Part shown: one piece after another, positions 54,333 through 62,688 of the stretch | Layout: the number at the start of each line of letters is the position of its first letter | How positions within the stretch are numbered: position 1 is the stretch's first letter | DNA from: JBBSTY01 sp038235385 | GTDB taxonomy: Bacteria; Actinomycetota; Acidimicrobiia; Acidimicrobiales; Acidimicrobilacustridaceae | Reading direction: 5' to 3' | Assembly: GCA_038235385.1 (NCBI GenBank) | Contig: JBBSTY010000003.1 | Coordinates: 1-64,000, forward strand | Length of the DNA stretch: 64,000 nt | Position numbers and translations under genes: made by a program | The notes under the pieces: generated by a model | Database searches by the model: none | What the model saw: only the letters and a program-made list of their open reading frames with translations | Told to the model about the DNA's origin: nothing

Positions 54333-55244
54333 TCACGGTAGCCGTCGTCGCAGCGCCCGCCACACCCGCGGCTTCCACGGCGCGTAGGTCTCGACGAGCG
54401 ACGAGAGCGGCTGATCGTAGAGGGACCGCAACGTGGTGGTTCCGGGCTCCGGGTTCCCGTCCGAACCGACGTCGCCGTCCGGTTCGGGCTGGGTCCCCGG
54501 GACCGGATGCTCGATGACCACCGTTGGTCCGTCGTCGCCGGCGGCGCGCTTCTCGCTGGCCAGGATGCTTCGCCGTGGCACCCGGACGACCGCCGGCCAG
54601 TGGGGCCACCGGATGATCTCGATCCGCTTGAAGTGCTTCGAGAACCACTGCACCCAGAGGTCGAGCGAGGGGGCGATCATGTCCTCGTGGATCTTCTCGC
54701 CGTCCCAGGTCGACCACACCGTGCCCGACACGAACGTCTCGTAGGGCGCCCGCTCGCCGGTCCAGTTGTAGGGAAGCGTGGCATCGGCGAAGTCGAGCAG
54801 ATCGACCACCTGGACGAACACCTTGCCGCCGGGTGCTGTCCACCGGGCCATGTTGTCGGCCACCGTGTGGACCTCGCCCACGGTGTCGACGTAGGTCCAC
54901 GCCTGCCCGGTGCTCGTGACGAGGTCCCACGAGTCGTGCCACTCCTCGACGTCGTCCCGCATGTCGCCCTGACGGAACACCTCGGCGTCAGGGCTCCCCG
55001 ATGCCGCCTCGGCCAGCATCTCCGGCGTCAGGTCGAGCCCGCCGCGCACGACGCCGGGGAACTGGCTCAGGTAGAACCCCGATCCACAGCCGACATCCAA
55101 CCAGCGGGTGTCCGGGCCGATGAGCGAGCGCAGCGTGTCGAGGTGGTGGCCGGTCTCGCCTGCCCACTCGCCGCCGAGGTGCCACAGCTCGTTGTAGTCC
55201 TTGGCATAGACCCGATAGAGCGCCTTGACGTCGTCGGACTTCAT
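54333..55244 (-). CDS. SAM methyltransferase, paralogue of the neighbouring gene
   Basis: A 303-residue class I methyltransferase. It aligns along its whole core with the product at 53091: both have RWLDVGCG/ACG, LSQFP/LSHFP, GLDLTPEML/GLDLSPSML and WDLVT. The C-terminal ~80 residues diverge, are acidic and then basic (SLVETYAPWKPRVWRALRRR), with no coiled coil. The ATG overlaps the ABC ATPase stop (ATGA), so it is co-translated with the exporter. The two enzymes could methylate different sugar positions, or one could be the capping enzyme. Confidence 0.85.
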   Translation of the reverse strand: MKSDDVKALYRVYAKDYNELWHLGGEWAGETGHHLDTLRSLIGPDTRWLDVGCGSGFYLSQFPGVVRGGLDLTPEMLAEAASGSPDAEVFRQGDMRDDVEEWHDSWDLVTSTGQAWTYVDTVGEVHTVADNMARWTAPGGKVFVQVVDLLDFADATLPYNWTGERAPYETFVSGTVWSTWDGEKIHEDMIAPSLDLWVQWFSKHFKRIEIIRWPHWPAVVRVPRRSILASEKRAAGDDGPTVVIEHPVPGTQPEPDGDVGSDGNPEPGTTTLRSLYDQPLSSLVETYAPWKPRVWRALRRRLP

Positions 55245-56545
55245 GCGACGACGTCCCGTGCGTTGCGCTGCTCGAGACGCAGGCGGAGGTTCTTCTGGGT
55301 GTCGCGCTCGCCGAGGACGTCGACGGGGACGACGAGCTTGGCGATCTCCTCGAGGTCCGGCTCGAGCACGGCCAGCCCCACCTCGTAGTCGCCCGGGAAC
55401 AGCGGGAAGGAGGTGATCGTGGTGTCGATGTGGAAGGTGGCCGGCCCGCGCCCCAGGTTGAGGTCGAGCGGTTCGTCGGCCAGGCGCGTGAGGCTCGATT
55501 CGCCGCTGAGATCGTCGCCGGCCCAGGCCAGCAGGGCCGCACCCAGCCCGACACGCACGACCGCCCGACACCCCGGCATCGCTTCGTGCACCTCGATGGT
55601 CCCGCGGATCGTGAGCGGATCCGACGGGTGCAGCGAGGTCGGCTCGATCTCGAGGTTGCTGATGGTCACCGCGCCGCTGTTGCGGCGGGCGTACTTGGCG
55701 CGCTCCTGGGCCACGTACTCGGGGAGCACCTCGCGTGGGGTGCCATCGGCGACGACCCTGCCCTTGTCGAGCTGCACGATCCGGTGGCACAGCGGCGGGA
55801 GCGCGTCCAGGTTGTGGGTGACGATGATGGTGGTGCGGCCCTCGCGGTTGAGGGTCATGATCCGCTCGAGGCTGCGGCGCTGGAAGTCGAAGTCACCGAC
55901 CGAGAGGACCTCGTCGATGAGGATGATGTCGGCGTCGCTGTGCGAGGCGAGCGCGAAGCCCAGTCGAGCCATCATCCCCGACGAGTAGTGCTTGACCTGC
56001 TGGTCGAGCGCGTGCGGGATGCCGGAGAAGTCGACGATGTCGTCCCATCGGAGGCGCAGGTCGTTGGGGGTCATGGCGAGGAGCCCGGCTGCGAAGTGCA
56101 GGTTCTCGGCACCGGTCATCTCCGGGTGGAACCCGAGACCGAGCTCGATCATCGACGCCACCGGGCCGTTCACCGCCACCACGCCCCGCGACGGGGACGT
56201 GACGCCTGCGACCAGGCGCAGCAGGGTGCTCTTCCCGGCACCGTTGTTGCCGATGACCCCGATCGACTGGCCCTCGCCGACGACGAGGTCGATCGCCTCG
56301 AGCGCCCGCACCGCGTTGGCCGGGGGTACCGCTGGGTTCGCCCGCGGGATGGCCGACAGCATGCGGCCGCGCTTGCGTTCGTCGTACCACTTGGTGGCAT
56401 CGGCGAGGACGATGGCGGCCGGCCCGCTCCACGCCGGCGGGTTGATGCCGGCCGATTCGGCCAGCTCGATCAGGGCCGGGGCGGTCGGGTCCGGGGCGTC
56501 GTAGCTCGGAGGTGTGCCCGCTCCCTCCACGGAGGTGTCGGTCAC
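55241..56545 (-). CDS. ABC transporter ATPase for polysaccharide export, with Wzt-like C-terminal domain
   Basis: A 434-residue ATPase. Walker A GNNGAGKSTLLRLVAGV near residue 103, the ABC signature HYSSGMMARLGFALASHSDAD and Walker B IILIDEVLSVGD are present. The ABC family is that of Wzt/TagH/RfbE. The C-terminal ~130 residues (after RNSGAVTISNLEIEP) form a beta-rich domain, FHIDTTITSFPLFPGDYEVGLAVL, like the carbohydrate-binding Wzt C-domain that recognises the modified chain end before export. An N-terminal ~70-residue extension is Pro-rich. GTG 56545 overlaps the permease stop (GTGA). Confidence 0.9.
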   Translation of the reverse strand: MTDTSVEGAGTPPSYDAPDPTAPALIELAESAGINPPAWSGPAAIVLADATKWYDERKRGRMLSAIPRANPAVPPANAVRALEAIDLVVGEGQSIGVIGNNGAGKSTLLRLVAGVTSPSRGVVAVNGPVASMIELGLGFHPEMTGAENLHFAAGLLAMTPNDLRLRWDDIVDFSGIPHALDQQVKHYSSGMMARLGFALASHSDADIILIDEVLSVGDFDFQRRSLERIMTLNREGRTTIIVTHNLDALPPLCHRIVQLDKGRVVADGTPREVLPEYVAQERAKYARRNSGAVTISNLEIEPTSLHPSDPLTIRGTIEVHEAMPGCRAVVRVGLGAALLAWAGDDLSGESSLTRLADEPLDLNLGRGPATFHIDTTITSFPLFPGDYEVGLAVLEPDLEEIAKLVVPVDVLGERDTQKNLRLRLEQRNARDVVA

Positions 56546-57474
56546 AGCGCGTCCACCAGTCGGTGCTCGACCCTCCGGAGGTACCAGGCACCGAGCCCGA
56601 GGAGCACCGTGGCGCCGATGAGGTGGACGCCGAGGAGCTGCCAGTCGGGCCACACCCCGGCGAGCATGGTGTCGCGGACACCCTCGATGGCGACCGAGAT
56701 CGGGTTGAGGGCGAAGAGCCACTGGTACTGCTCGGGCACCTGGGAGACGGGGTACATGACCGGGCTCGTGAAGAAGCCCAGCCGCATCATCAGCGGGACG
56801 ATGGTGGTGAGGTCCCGGATGAACACGGCCATCGGTGCGACGATCAGCGACGCCCCGTAGACCCACACGATGATGAGGAGCAGCGGCAGCGGCAGGGCGA
56901 CGAGCGCCACCGTCGGGCGGATGCCCTGCACGAGCGCTACGCCGATGATCAACAAGACGCCCACCCCGAGGTCCATGAGCGCAGCGGTCGCCGGGGTCAG
57001 CGGGATGATGATGCGCGGGTACCAGATCTTGGGCAGGGTCCCTGCCTCGTAGATGAACGACCACATGCCCATCTGCACGCCCTGCTGCACGAACTGCCAC
57101 ACCACCACGCCTGCCCAGGCCACCGACAGGTACGGCAACCCGCCCCCGTCGGCACCGAAGACCTGGGTGAACACGAAGCTGTAGATGATGAGGATGGTGA
57201 CCGGCTGCACCAGGTTCCACAGTCCCCGGAAGCCGCTCTCGCGGTAGCGCGAGCGGAGCTCGCGCCGGGACCACGCCAGCAACAGCCGTCGGGTGGCCGC
57301 AGCGCCGGCGCCCGGCCGACGTTGGACGGTCGGGGTGAGCACGGTCCACGAGGGACCGAAGAGGTCCGGGTCGACCGTCGCGGTGTCGATCGACGCGACG
57401 AGGGGTGCATCCGACGGCGACGGAGACGGCGGCTTGCCGTCGCGGGGTGCCGGAACCGTGTCGATCTCGTTCAT
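56542..57474 (-). CDS. ABC-2 type polysaccharide export permease
   Basis: A 310-residue membrane protein of the Wzm/TagG family. After an N-terminal cytosolic part (PSWTVLTPTVQRRPG), a reentrant amphipathic helix RELRSRYRESGFRGLWNLVQPV precedes six hydrophobic segments (TILIIYSFVFTQVFG, LMDLGVGVLLIIGVALVQG, LPLLLIIVWVYGASLIVAP). Six-helix ABC-2 permeases dimerise to form the export channel. It is the first gene of the block permease-ATPase-methyltransferase-methyltransferase, each pair overlapping by four bases except the last. Start ATG 57474 was favoured over a Met 12 codons upstream. Confidence 0.9.
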   Translation of the reverse strand: MNEIDTVPAPRDGKPPSPSPSDAPLVASIDTATVDPDLFGPSWTVLTPTVQRRPGAGAAATRRLLLAWSRRELRSRYRESGFRGLWNLVQPVTILIIYSFVFTQVFGADGGGLPYLSVAWAGVVVWQFVQQGVQMGMWSFIYEAGTLPKIWYPRIIIPLTPATAALMDLGVGVLLIIGVALVQGIRPTVALVALPLPLLLIIVWVYGASLIVAPMAVFIRDLTTIVPLMMRLGFFTSPVMYPVSQVPEQYQWLFALNPISVAIEGVRDTMLAGVWPDWQLLGVHLIGATVLLGLGAWYLRRVEHRLVDAL

Positions 57475-57598
57475 GACCGGGACGCGCTGTCGCGGGATGC
57501 GTGACCGCACCGTCCACCGTCGAATCGATCCACTGCCATCTTGGATTCTCGCCCCCTCACACCCATGCCGCCTGGCGGATCCGTATCATACGACCCTG

Positions 57599-58798
57599 AT
57601 GGCGATGAACGAACTGCGGCTCCTCGCCGTCACGCACGAAGCCTCGCGCACCGGAGCACCCATCGTGCTGCTCCGGTTCCTCGAGTGGTTGCGCTCCACC
57701 CACGGAGCCCATGTCGAGACCCTGGCGCTCCGCGGTGGGCCGCTCCTCGACGACTTCGCTGCGGTCGGTCCGGTCCACCTGCTCCCGGCGTACGGCACCG
57801 AGTCGTTCCCCCGCCGGATCGAGCAGGGGATGGGCCGGGTGGGGCTCGGATGGGCCGCGGACCCGATGCGCATGCGGCGACTCCGGTACACCGCGCGCAA
57901 CCTCACGGGCTTCGACGTCCTCTACTGCAACTCGTCGACCAGCGCGATCGCGCTGAGGGTGCTCCCCGAGCTGCCGCCCCACGTCATCGCCCACGTCCAC
58001 GAGCTGACCAGCGCGTTCAACCACTGGATGGACGACGAGGACCGCCGCTGGCTCCTCCGCCACGCCTCGGCGTTCGTCGTGGCCGCCGATTGCGTCGGCC
58101 AGAACCTGATCGACAACCACGGCGTGCGCCCCGAGCTGATCCACCGCTGCTACGAGTTCATCGACCTCCCCCGGCCTCAGGCGGCGTCCACCGAGCGCGC
58201 TCGTCGTTCGCTCGGCCTCGCCGACGGCGAGCTCGTCGTCGGATCGATGGGCACCGCCGATTGGCGCAAGGGGACCGACCTCTTCCTCCAGATGGCGGCG
58301 TTGGTCCGTCGACGGGCGCCCGAACTGAAGGTGCGCTTCGTCTGGGTGGGTCGTCGTCCGGAGTGGGAGGCCATCGGCCACAACGCCGACCTCGCCGGAC
58401 TCGAGCTCGAGGACATCGTGACCTTCACCGGCGAGGTGGCCGACCCCGCCTCGTACCTCTCGCTGTTCGACCTCTTCTGCCTCACCAGCCGCGAGGACCC
58501 GTACCCGCTCGTGTGCCTCGAGGCCGGCGCCCTGGGCGTTCCCGTCATCAGCTTCGACAACGGTGGGATGAGCGAGCTCGCCGAGGCGGATGGCATCGAG
58601 CACCCCCTGCTCACACGGCTCCCGTACCTCGATGTCGAAGGCATGACCGATGCCGTCATCGAACGGCTCCGCGAACCGGAGTCACGAGCCGCCGAAGGCG
58701 CCCGCCTGCAGGATTGGGTCCTCGACAAGCACCTGTCGCAACGGGGGGCAGCCGACGTGGGAGTCGTCGTCGCCGACCTCTTCGACGCACCCCGGTGA
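57599..58798 (+). CDS. Family 4 glycosyltransferase (GT4)
   Basis: A 399-residue GT-B fold enzyme. The N-terminal domain starts LRLLAVTHEASRTGAPIVLLRFLEWL with the GAP loop, and the donor site is at GSMGTADWRKGTDLFLQMAAL and LTSREDPYPLVCLEAGALGVPV, the EX7E-type region of GT4. FVWVGRRPEWEAIGH is typical. It probably adds a sugar at the cytosolic face to a lipid-linked intermediate. The ATG follows TATCAT by 9 bp (leaderless). The UbiA-family gene follows 16 bp downstream, and another GT4 with the same domain style follows that. Confidence 0.9.
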   Translation: MAMNELRLLAVTHEASRTGAPIVLLRFLEWLRSTHGAHVETLALRGGPLLDDFAAVGPVHLLPAYGTESFPRRIEQGMGRVGLGWAADPMRMRRLRYTARNLTGFDVLYCNSSTSAIALRVLPELPPHVIAHVHELTSAFNHWMDDEDRRWLLRHASAFVVAADCVGQNLIDNHGVRPELIHRCYEFIDLPRPQAASTERARRSLGLADGELVVGSMGTADWRKGTDLFLQMAALVRRRAPELKVRFVWVGRRPEWEAIGHNADLAGLELEDIVTFTGEVADPASYLSLFDLFCLTSREDPYPLVCLEAGALGVPVISFDNGGMSELAEADGIEHPLLTRLPYLDVEGMTDAVIERLREPESRAAEGARLQDWVLDKHLSQRGAADVGVVVADLFDAPR

Positions 58799-58814
58799 GC
58801 CGGCGCCGACGACC

Positions 58815-60149
58815 GTGACCTCCGAGACCCGGACGCGGTCCTCGGTGCGAGCTCGTCTCGGTTCGCTCAGCCAGGTGCACAAGTGGTGGGCCTCCAAGAT
58901 CGCTCCGCTCCTCGCGGTCACCTTCCTCGCGCTGACGGTCGAGCCGCTCCCGGTGCCCGAGGCCATGTGGCGCGCTGCGGCGATGTTGTGGTCGGCCTGC
59001 CTGCTCGCCACCGCGGCGTACGTGGTCAACGACTGGTTCGACCGCGAGGTCGACCGCGCGGTCGGCAAGGAGTCGGCGGTGATGTCGCTCCGGGGATCCA
59101 CGGTGCTCGCACTGCACCTCGTGCTCGTGCTCGTCGCCGCCCTGCCGTGGCTGGGACTCGGCCTCGACCCGGTCGCGTGGGTGGCGTTCGCGGCCATCGT
59201 CGCCCTCCCCCTCATCTACTCGGCGCCGCCGTTGCGGTGGAAGACCCGAGGTGGTCTGGGGGTCGTCGCCGATGCATCGCTGGCGCACCTGGCGCCCACC
59301 ACCTTCGCCCTGGCCGCGTTCGGGGCGTTCGATCCCGACGGTCGGGCCGCCGCCGTGGTCGTGACGGGCGCGACGCTGGTGTGGTCTGCGGCGGTCGGGG
59401 TCCGGGCGATCGTCTCGCACGAGATCGTCGATCTCGAGGCCGATCGCCTCGCGGGCGTCGAGACCTGGGTCGGTCGGGCCGGCGTCGGAACGGCGCGCCG
59501 CATCGGAACGTGGGTCGTCTTCCCCATCGAGGTGGTGGCCCTGAGCTGCATCGTCGTATCGCTCGCCACCTTCACGGCGCTCCCGCTGGTCGTACTGGTC
59601 GCGGTCGCGGTCGCGATGGCGCTGGCGCGGGTGGCCGGCGCCTGGACGGAGCCGATGCTCGTCATGTCGACCCCCGACGTGGAACGGGTCCTGCTCTTCC
59701 TCTTCTACCGGTTCTGGCTCGGGGCGGCCTTCCTCGCGGGGCTGATCGTCGTCGAACCGGGCTACGTGGTGGTCGCCCCGGTCTTCGTGGTCCTCTTCCT
59801 CCCCGTCGTCCGCGACGAGCTCACGTCACTGGCCCGAGGCACGGCCGGCACCGTCCACGGCATCGCCTGGATCATCTACGGGAAGGGGATCCGAGCGGCG
59901 GCCAACTGGACCCGACACCGACTCCCCGACCACGCCCGAGATGCGGTCGCCGCCACCGGCGCCGGGTTCGCGGCAACCGGTCGCGGGATCGCTGCGGGCG
60001 CGACCGGCCTCGGATCCGCCATCGCCGCTGCAGCGGGTGCCATCGGTCGGGCTGTCGCTCGCGCCTGGTCCGAGACCCGGCGCTTCGTGTACCGCGCCTA
60101 CCGGCTCGTTCGCAGGACGGTGCTGGCCCGCACACGTTCAGGTACCTGA
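58815..60149 (+). CDS. UbiA-family prenyltransferase-like membrane enzyme with amphipathic tail
   Basis: A 444-residue protein. Residues ~20-320 form nine helices of the UbiA fold; the first Asp-rich motif is VVNDWFDREVDRAVG and the second is HEIVDLEADRLAGVETW. They bind prenyl diphosphate through Mg2+. LIYSAPPLRWKTRGG is the loop typical of the family. The last ~115 residues are Ala/Gly-rich repeats (ATGAGFAATGRGIAAGATGL, then GSAIAAAAGAIGRAVARAW), consistent with amphipathic helices. GTG 58815 is 16 bp after the GT4 stop, so both are on one transcript. A role in forming a prenyl-phosphate sugar, as for mycobacterial Rv3806c, is possible. Confidence 0.8.
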   Translation: MTSETRTRSSVRARLGSLSQVHKWWASKIAPLLAVTFLALTVEPLPVPEAMWRAAAMLWSACLLATAAYVVNDWFDREVDRAVGKESAVMSLRGSTVLALHLVLVLVAALPWLGLGLDPVAWVAFAAIVALPLIYSAPPLRWKTRGGLGVVADASLAHLAPTTFALAAFGAFDPDGRAAAVVVTGATLVWSAAVGVRAIVSHEIVDLEADRLAGVETWVGRAGVGTARRIGTWVVFPIEVVALSCIVVSLATFTALPLVVLVAVAVAMALARVAGAWTEPMLVMSTPDVERVLLFLFYRFWLGAAFLAGLIVVEPGYVVVAPVFVVLFLPVVRDELTSLARGTAGTVHGIAWIIYGKGIRAAANWTRHRLPDHARDAVAATGAGFAATGRGIAAGATGLGSAIAAAAGAIGRAVARAWSETRRFVYRAYRLVRRTVLARTRSGT

Positions 60150-60211
60150 CCACACGCTCGGCGTCGTGACCATCGGGTCGGTCCTGCACCGGTCCCCTAG
60201 TCTGCTGGCCC

Positions 60212-61450
60212 ATGCCTGACCGACCGTTGCGCATCCTTCTCGTGACCCACGAGTCGATCCGCAACGGCGCGCCCATGGTCGCCCTGCAGGTCATGCGCTG
60301 GCTGCGGTCCGAGCGCGACGACGAGATCGAGGTGCTGGCGCTCAGCGACGGGCCGCTGATACCCGATTTCGCCGAGATCGGCCCGGTGCACCTGGTTCCG
60401 CTGCTCGACCCGGACGAGGTCATCGTGGCGTGGCGGGACGAGAGCGAGCCCGACCGATCGACCATCGCCCGCTTCGAGGCCGAGGAGCTGGTCCGCACCG
60501 AGGGGCTCCGACCGATGGCCAGCCACCTCACCGGCTTCGACGTCCTCTACCTCAACAGCGCCACCAGCGCCCGTGCCCTCCGCATCCTGCCGGAGGTGCC
60601 ACCGGTCGTGATCTCGCACATCCACGAGCTCGAGAGCTCGTTCAACTACTGGTTCCCGGCCGACGACCGCGAGCTCCTGTTCGAGCACGACCCGTCCTTC
60701 GTCGTCGTCTCCGAACGGGTGGGTCGCAACCTCACCGAGAACCACGGGATCGAGCGCGACCGCATCGTGCTGTCGCGCAACGAGTTCAGCCAGCCCGACC
60801 CGCCGTCGCCCGCGGCGGTCCGTCGGGTGCGCGAGCAGATCGGCGTCACCGACGACGTCGTCATCGGGGCCATGGGTTCCGCCGAGTGGCGCAAGGGACC
60901 CGATCTGTTCGTCCAGATGGCCGCCGTGGTGGCTCGCCGGCTCCCCGATGTCGCGCTGCGCTTCATCTGGGTCGGGCGCACCGACGAGTGGTTCCTCCGC
61001 CAGTACCAGACCGACGTCGCACGGCTCGGCCTCAGCGATCAGTTCAGCTTCGTCGGCGAGCAGAGCGAACCCGCTCCGTGGCTCGGCGCCATGGACGTGT
61101 TCTGCCTCACCAGCCGGGAGGATCCGTTCCCGCTCGTGTGCCTCGAGGCCGGATCGCTCGGCGTGCCGATCGTCGCGTTCGACAACGGCGGCATGACCGA
61201 GTTGGCCCACGAGGGCGGGCCCGACGGGCCGCTCATCGAGATCATCGACTACCTGGACGTGGAGGCCATGGCGAACGCCGTCGTGGCACGCGTGACCGAC
61301 GGCGACCTCCGTCGCCGAGAAGGGCAGCGGCTCCAGCGCTGGCTCGAAGGCAACCTCTTCGCCACCGGGGCCGTCGATCGCATCGCCGACCTCATCGACG
61401 AACGGGTCGACGCAGCACGCGCTCGGCCCCGGTCAGGAGACCGTCCGTGA
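60212..61450 (+). CDS. Family 4 glycosyltransferase (GT4)
   Basis: A 412-residue GT4. It opens LRILLVTHESIRNGAPMVALQVMRWL, parallel to the gene at 57599, and has the donor-site segments GAMGSAEWRKGPDLFVQMAAV and LTSREDPFPLVCLEAGSLGVPI. RFIWVGRTDEWFLRQYQTDV is the Rossmann edge. ATG 60212 lies 8 bp after TAGTCT with no Shine-Dalgarno (leaderless). Its stop overlaps the next glycosyltransferase start (GTGA), so the pair is co-translated. It may have arisen by duplication of the 57599 gene. Confidence 0.9.
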   Translation: MPDRPLRILLVTHESIRNGAPMVALQVMRWLRSERDDEIEVLALSDGPLIPDFAEIGPVHLVPLLDPDEVIVAWRDESEPDRSTIARFEAEELVRTEGLRPMASHLTGFDVLYLNSATSARALRILPEVPPVVISHIHELESSFNYWFPADDRELLFEHDPSFVVVSERVGRNLTENHGIERDRIVLSRNEFSQPDPPSPAAVRRVREQIGVTDDVVIGAMGSAEWRKGPDLFVQMAAVVARRLPDVALRFIWVGRTDEWFLRQYQTDVARLGLSDQFSFVGEQSEPAPWLGAMDVFCLTSREDPFPLVCLEAGSLGVPIVAFDNGGMTELAHEGGPDGPLIEIIDYLDVEAMANAVVARVTDGDLRRREGQRLQRWLEGNLFATGAVDRIADLIDERVDAARARPRSGDRP

Positions 61451-62688
61451 AGCTGAACCTGCTCGCTCGCGTCGGAACCCGACGTTCCATCCTGCTCACC
61501 GCACCGGCCGCCAACCGCGACGACTCCACCGCCTCGCTCCTCTCGTTCATGCGGTGGACCAACCGGCGCCTGAAGTCCCCGCCTCGGGTCGTCGTGCTCT
61601 CCGGCGGCAAGATGCAGGCCGAGCTCGTCGAGGCCGGCGCCCGGGTCATCGACGTCCCACGCTCGCCCCTGCGCTTCGTCGAACGATCGATCCGCCGACT
61701 CGGCTACCCCCGGATCGCTCGCCTCACCCAGCGGGCGCTCCACGCGTCGATCTTCCTCCAGCCCCTCCAGCCGCGGTGCGTGTACGCCAGCACGGTGCAC
61801 GGCGCCGGACCTGCCCTTCGACACCTTCCCTCCGGCGCCCGACTCGTGGTCCACGCCTATGAGACCGGCGACATGCTCGACCAGTTCATCGATCCGCCGA
61901 TGATGCGGCGGCTGGCCGGTGGCGTGCACGTCTGGGTCGCCGCGTCCGACAGCGTCGCCGAAGCTCTGACGGAACGGGGCGTCGACCCGGATCGCATCGT
62001 TCGGTGCAACCCGTTCATCGACCCCCCGTCCGCGGATGCGCTGAAGGTCCAGGCGGCGGTGGGCTCACTGGGCCTGCGACCGGGCGAGATGGTGGTGGGC
62101 GGCATCGGCCACTCCGACTGGCGCGACGCGCCCGACCTCTTCCTCCGCGTCGCCGCCATGATGCGCCGCCGCCACCCCGAGCTGCCCATCAAGTTCGTCT
62201 GGGTCGGCGCCCCCGAGGACGGTCCCACGCGCTGGATCCTCGAGCACGACATCCGCCACGCCGAGATCAGCGACCGCGTCATGCTCGTCGGCGACCTCGC
62301 CGACAGCGAGGTCTGGCTCTCCACGTTCGACATCTTGTGCCTCACCAGCCGCGTCGATCCCCCGCCCCCGGCGGCGCTCCAGGCCGGATCGCTCGGGGTG
62401 CCGGTCGTCGGCTTCGCCCAGAGCGGCTTGGCGGAGCTGGCCGCCGAGGCGGGCGTCGGCAACGGCATCGAAACGGTCGACTACCTCGACATCGAGGAGA
62501 TGTGCGCCCGCATCGTGCACCTCGCCACGCACGAGACCGAGCGGATCTCGGCCGGCGCGGAGTTCCGTGAGCTCGTGCTCGAGAGCCACCTCACCGACGA
62601 GGGCGCGGCGGCGCTGTGGGATCTCCTCGAGCGCACCGCACGCGGCGAGCCGCCGCTGCCGATCGGCGCCTCGGCCGCTACCGACTGA
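61447..62688 (+). CDS. Family 4 glycosyltransferase, divergent paralogue
   Basis: A 413-residue GT-B protein. The C-terminal domain matches the two other GT4s: GGIGHSDWRDAPDLFLRVAAM, KFVWVGAPEDGPTRW and CLTSRVDPPPPAALQAGSLGVPVVGF. In the last segment the usual acidic residue before the AG motif is Gln (LQAG instead of LEAG), which may change donor binding. The N-terminal domain is shorter in conserved motifs (LLTAPAANRDDSTASLL). GTG 61447 overlaps the previous stop. The end overlaps the convergent membrane-protein gene by 11 bp. Confidence 0.84.
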   Translation: MKLNLLARVGTRRSILLTAPAANRDDSTASLLSFMRWTNRRLKSPPRVVVLSGGKMQAELVEAGARVIDVPRSPLRFVERSIRRLGYPRIARLTQRALHASIFLQPLQPRCVYASTVHGAGPALRHLPSGARLVVHAYETGDMLDQFIDPPMMRRLAGGVHVWVAASDSVAEALTERGVDPDRIVRCNPFIDPPSADALKVQAAVGSLGLRPGEMVVGGIGHSDWRDAPDLFLRVAAMMRRRHPELPIKFVWVGAPEDGPTRWILEHDIRHAEISDRVMLVGDLADSEVWLSTFDILCLTSRVDPPPPAALQAGSLGVPVVGFAQSGLAELAAEAGVGNGIETVDYLDIEEMCARIVHLATHETERISAGAEFRELVLESHLTDEGAAALWDLLERTARGEPPLPIGASAATD

